From a bacterium (GTDB lineage Bacteria > Acidobacteriota > Thermoanaerobaculia > Multivoradales > J023): a stretch of 64,000 nt of DNA. The notes beneath the pieces were generated by a model. It searched no databases and was not told where the DNA came from. It worked only from the letters and a program-made list of their open reading frames with translations. The DNA is taken from NCBI GenBank assembly GCA_024226315.1, contig JAAELT010000476.1, forward strand, positions 1 through 64,000, given 5' to 3'. A program made the translations under genes and the position numbers. Positions 62,751 to 64,000 of this stretch are shown here, in pieces. Positions within the stretch are counted from its first letter, which is position 1; each line of letters begins with the position of its first letter.

Positions 62751-62779
62751 AGTGTACGAGAAGGTCTTGGTCAGGTCAA
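62751..62779 (-). promoter_or_regulatory. Sigma-70 promoter of parAB
   Basis: On the minus strand: -35 TTGACC (62779-62774), 17-bp spacer, -10 TACACT (62756-62751). The gap to the ATG at 62739 is 11 nt, so the 5' leader would be about 3-6 nt or absent. Confidence 0.6.
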
Positions 62780-62795
62780 GGCGTCGATTCTTGTC

Positions 62796-62817
62796 GAATG
62801 TCGGCGCGCCGACATTC
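62796..62817. promoter_or_regulatory. 22-bp perfect palindrome upstream of the parA promoter
   Basis: GAATGTCGGCG followed by its exact reverse complement. It lies 17 bp upstream of the parA -35, between parA and the DUF151 gene. It does not match the parS consensus. A transcription-factor or ParA/ParB autoregulatory site is possible, or a terminator for DUF151. Confidence 0.45.
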
Positions 62818-62896
62818 TCGCTAAGTTGCTGTGGACACAAGGTTTCGCAGCGCTCGACGCGCGCTTTCGCGATGTCGGCGGCAAACCTGGCCGACG

Positions 62897-63397
62897 CTAC
62901 ATCGTGTACTTGCCGAGATCGTCGGGATCGACCTCTTCGAGCCACTTCTTGAGCTTCTCTTTGTCCCGAGCATGGTCGGAGAGGTCGTCCGTCTTCGCCT
63001 TTTCGAGGACGACTTCCGAAACGTAGATCGGAACTCCGGCGCGCAGAGCTAGAGCAATGGCGTCGCTCGGTCGCGAGTCGACGATCCGCTCTTCGCTGTC
63101 GACGTGCAGACAGATCTGGGCGAAGAACGTGTTCTCGACCAGGTCATTGATCGTGACCCGAGCGATCTTGCAATCGACGTCGTCGAGCAGGTTGATCAGC
63201 AGATCGTGGGTCATGGGCCGAGGCGGCTCGATGCCTTCCAACCTCAGGGCAATCGCATTGGCCTCGAAGATGCCGATCCAGATGGGCAGGATTCTCGAGT
63301 GTTCTTCGCTGCGAAGGATCACGATCGGCACACTGGACGTCGGGTCCATCATCAGCCCCTTGACCTCCATCAGAATGAGCTTCTCGTCCTTGCTCAT
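62897..63397 (-). CDS. Bifunctional nuclease domain protein (DUF151)
   Basis: A 166-residue cytoplasmic protein of the DUF151/BFN family. The core reads LMEVKGLMMDPTSSVPIVIL, LPIWIGIFEANAIALRLEG and RPMTHDLLINLLDDV, then VDSRPSDAIALALRAGVPIYV, the hallmark S-R-P-S-D-A-I-A-L-A motif. Some members have DNase/RNase activity; for most the role is unknown. The acidic C-terminus (WLEEVDPDDLGKYTM) is common in acidobacterial forms. The upstream hexamer GACAAT lies 6 nt before the ATG and no Shine-Dalgarno is visible. miaB ends 54 nt upstream on the same strand. Confidence 0.92.
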   Translation of the reverse strand: MSKDEKLILMEVKGLMMDPTSSVPIVILRSEEHSRILPIWIGIFEANAIALRLEGIEPPRPMTHDLLINLLDDVDCKIARVTINDLVENTFFAQICLHVDSEERIVDSRPSDAIALALRAGVPIYVSEVVLEKAKTDDLSDHARDKEKLKKWLEEVDPDDLGKYTM

Positions 63398-63451
63398 CCA
63401 GGTATTGTCCGCTTCTCCCGCGGTGAGGTCAAGTCGGGTTTTGGAAGCCGG

Positions 63452-64000
63452 CTAGGCGGCGACACGGCTACCGACCAGGGAGTGCGGAAACGCCTTCTCT
63501 ACTACCACCCGAGTCATGCTTCCAAGCTCGGCGGCCTGCTCGCCGAAGTCGAAGTGCAACAGGCGATGACAAGGAGTTCGCCCGGTCTGGGATCCTGGCT
63601 GCTTACCCCAAGAAGTAACCAAGATATCGAAAGTCTCCCCCACCAGCGTTTGGTTAATCTCCAGCTGGATTCCTTTCTGCAACGCGAACAGGCGCTGGAG
63701 GCGCCGATCGGCGACCCCCATCTCGACAATCGGCACCTTGAGACGGGGTGCGGCAGTGCCAGGACGCGAGGAGTACTTGAAGGCGAAGATGGACGCGAAA
63801 CGCACCTCGGATATCAGCTCGAGCGTAGCCTCGAAGTCCTCGTCTGTCTCGCCCGGGAAACCAACGATAATGTCGGTCGAGAGCGCGATTCCGGGACGGC
63901 TGGTGCGCAATCTACCGATCAGGTCCCGATACAGCTCAATGTCATAGCCGCGACCCATCAGGCGGAGAATGCGATCTGAGCCGGATTGGACGGGCAAATG
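63452..64000 (-). CDS. miaB: MiaB-like tRNA methylthiotransferase, C-terminal part
   Basis: Only the last 182 codons lie in the window. The frame continues past base 64000. It begins inside the radical-SAM domain (HLPVQSGSDRILRLMGRGY, then LSTDIIVGFPGETDEDFEATL) and ends with a TRAM domain (TLVGETFDILVTSWG to TRVVVEKAFPHSLVGSRV). HLPVQSGSD and the SSRPGTAA segment fit MiaB (i6A37 methylthiolation in tRNA) best, though the related MtaB or RimO cannot be fully excluded without the N-terminal [4Fe-4S] CxxxCxxC region. The end of the TRAM domain is followed by 54 bp and DUF151. Confidence 0.85.
   Translation of the reverse strand, partial: HLPVQSGSDRILRLMGRGYDIELYRDLIGRLRTSRPGIALSTDIIVGFPGETDEDFEATLELISEVRFASIFAFKYSSRPGTAAPRLKVPIVEMGVADRRLQRLFALQKGIQLEINQTLVGETFDILVTSWGKQPGSQTGRTPCHRLLHFDFGEQAAELGSMTRVVVEKAFPHSLVGSRVAA

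Noticed and set aside
62796..62817. parS centromere
   Set aside because: The palindrome does not match the conserved parS sequence with its CACGTG core.

Overview
This is a 64 kb stretch of a GC-rich bacterial chromosome with densely packed genes. The gene content suggests an Acidobacteriota-like, Gram-negative, diderm organism, possibly related to Thermoanaerobaculia. The pointers are a fused LptF-LptG lipopolysaccharide exporter, an RND efflux pump, tandem PilT pilus-retraction ATPases, a DUF4388 protein, CarboxypepD_reg-like and PKD-repeat secreted proteins, and propeller-type hybrid histidine kinases. No rRNA or convincing tRNA is present, so the lineage is an inference.

Layout. 1-9 kb: the 3' end of a BNR/sortilin-like propeller protein, an RND permease, a CoA-transferase/GNAT fusion, a double-Cache exported protein and an MscS channel. 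9-27.5 kb: a signalling cluster with two 7TM-DISM hybrid kinases (A1, A2), two 14-blade Reg_prop hybrid kinases (B1, B2), a sigma-54 activator directly downstream of B2, and an unrecognised 71-residue protein directly upstream of B2. 27.5-35 kb: a domain-permuted aconitase/IPMI-family dehydratase, a STAS protein, a half-size DMT-like membrane protein, a two-gene ABC exporter and a hotdog thioesterase. 35-46 kb: an accessory region with a ComEC-like metallo-beta-lactamase protein, a 42-bp-phased array of palindromes, a truncated tyrosine recombinase, three secreted proteins (one behind a candidate c-di-GMP-I riboswitch), a patatin phospholipase and two deletion scars. 46-56 kb: a DUF4388 regulator, a secreted PKD metalloprotease, two PilT-type ATPases, an M49-like lipoprotein peptidase, a SpoU RNA methyltransferase and a DUF84 protein. 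56-64 kb: a two-gene winged-helix/membrane operon with a large palindrome upstream, metK, lptFG, parB, parA, a DUF151 nuclease-fold protein and the 3' part of miaB.

The most notable signals are: (1) the palindrome array, whose 42-bp period equals four DNA turns, next to a decayed recombinase; (2) a scar that fuses the 3' ends of a patatin gene and a metallo-beta-lactamase gene, both of which also exist intact in the window; (3) the small acidic protein at the head of the B2/sigma-54 operon; (4) the duplicated A/B kinase pairs; (5) recurrent -10 hexamers 6-14 nt before start codons that lack Shine-Dalgarno sequences, implying leaderless mRNAs; and (6) the GEMM-like leader of a secreted protein. 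All functions are read from sequence motifs alone.
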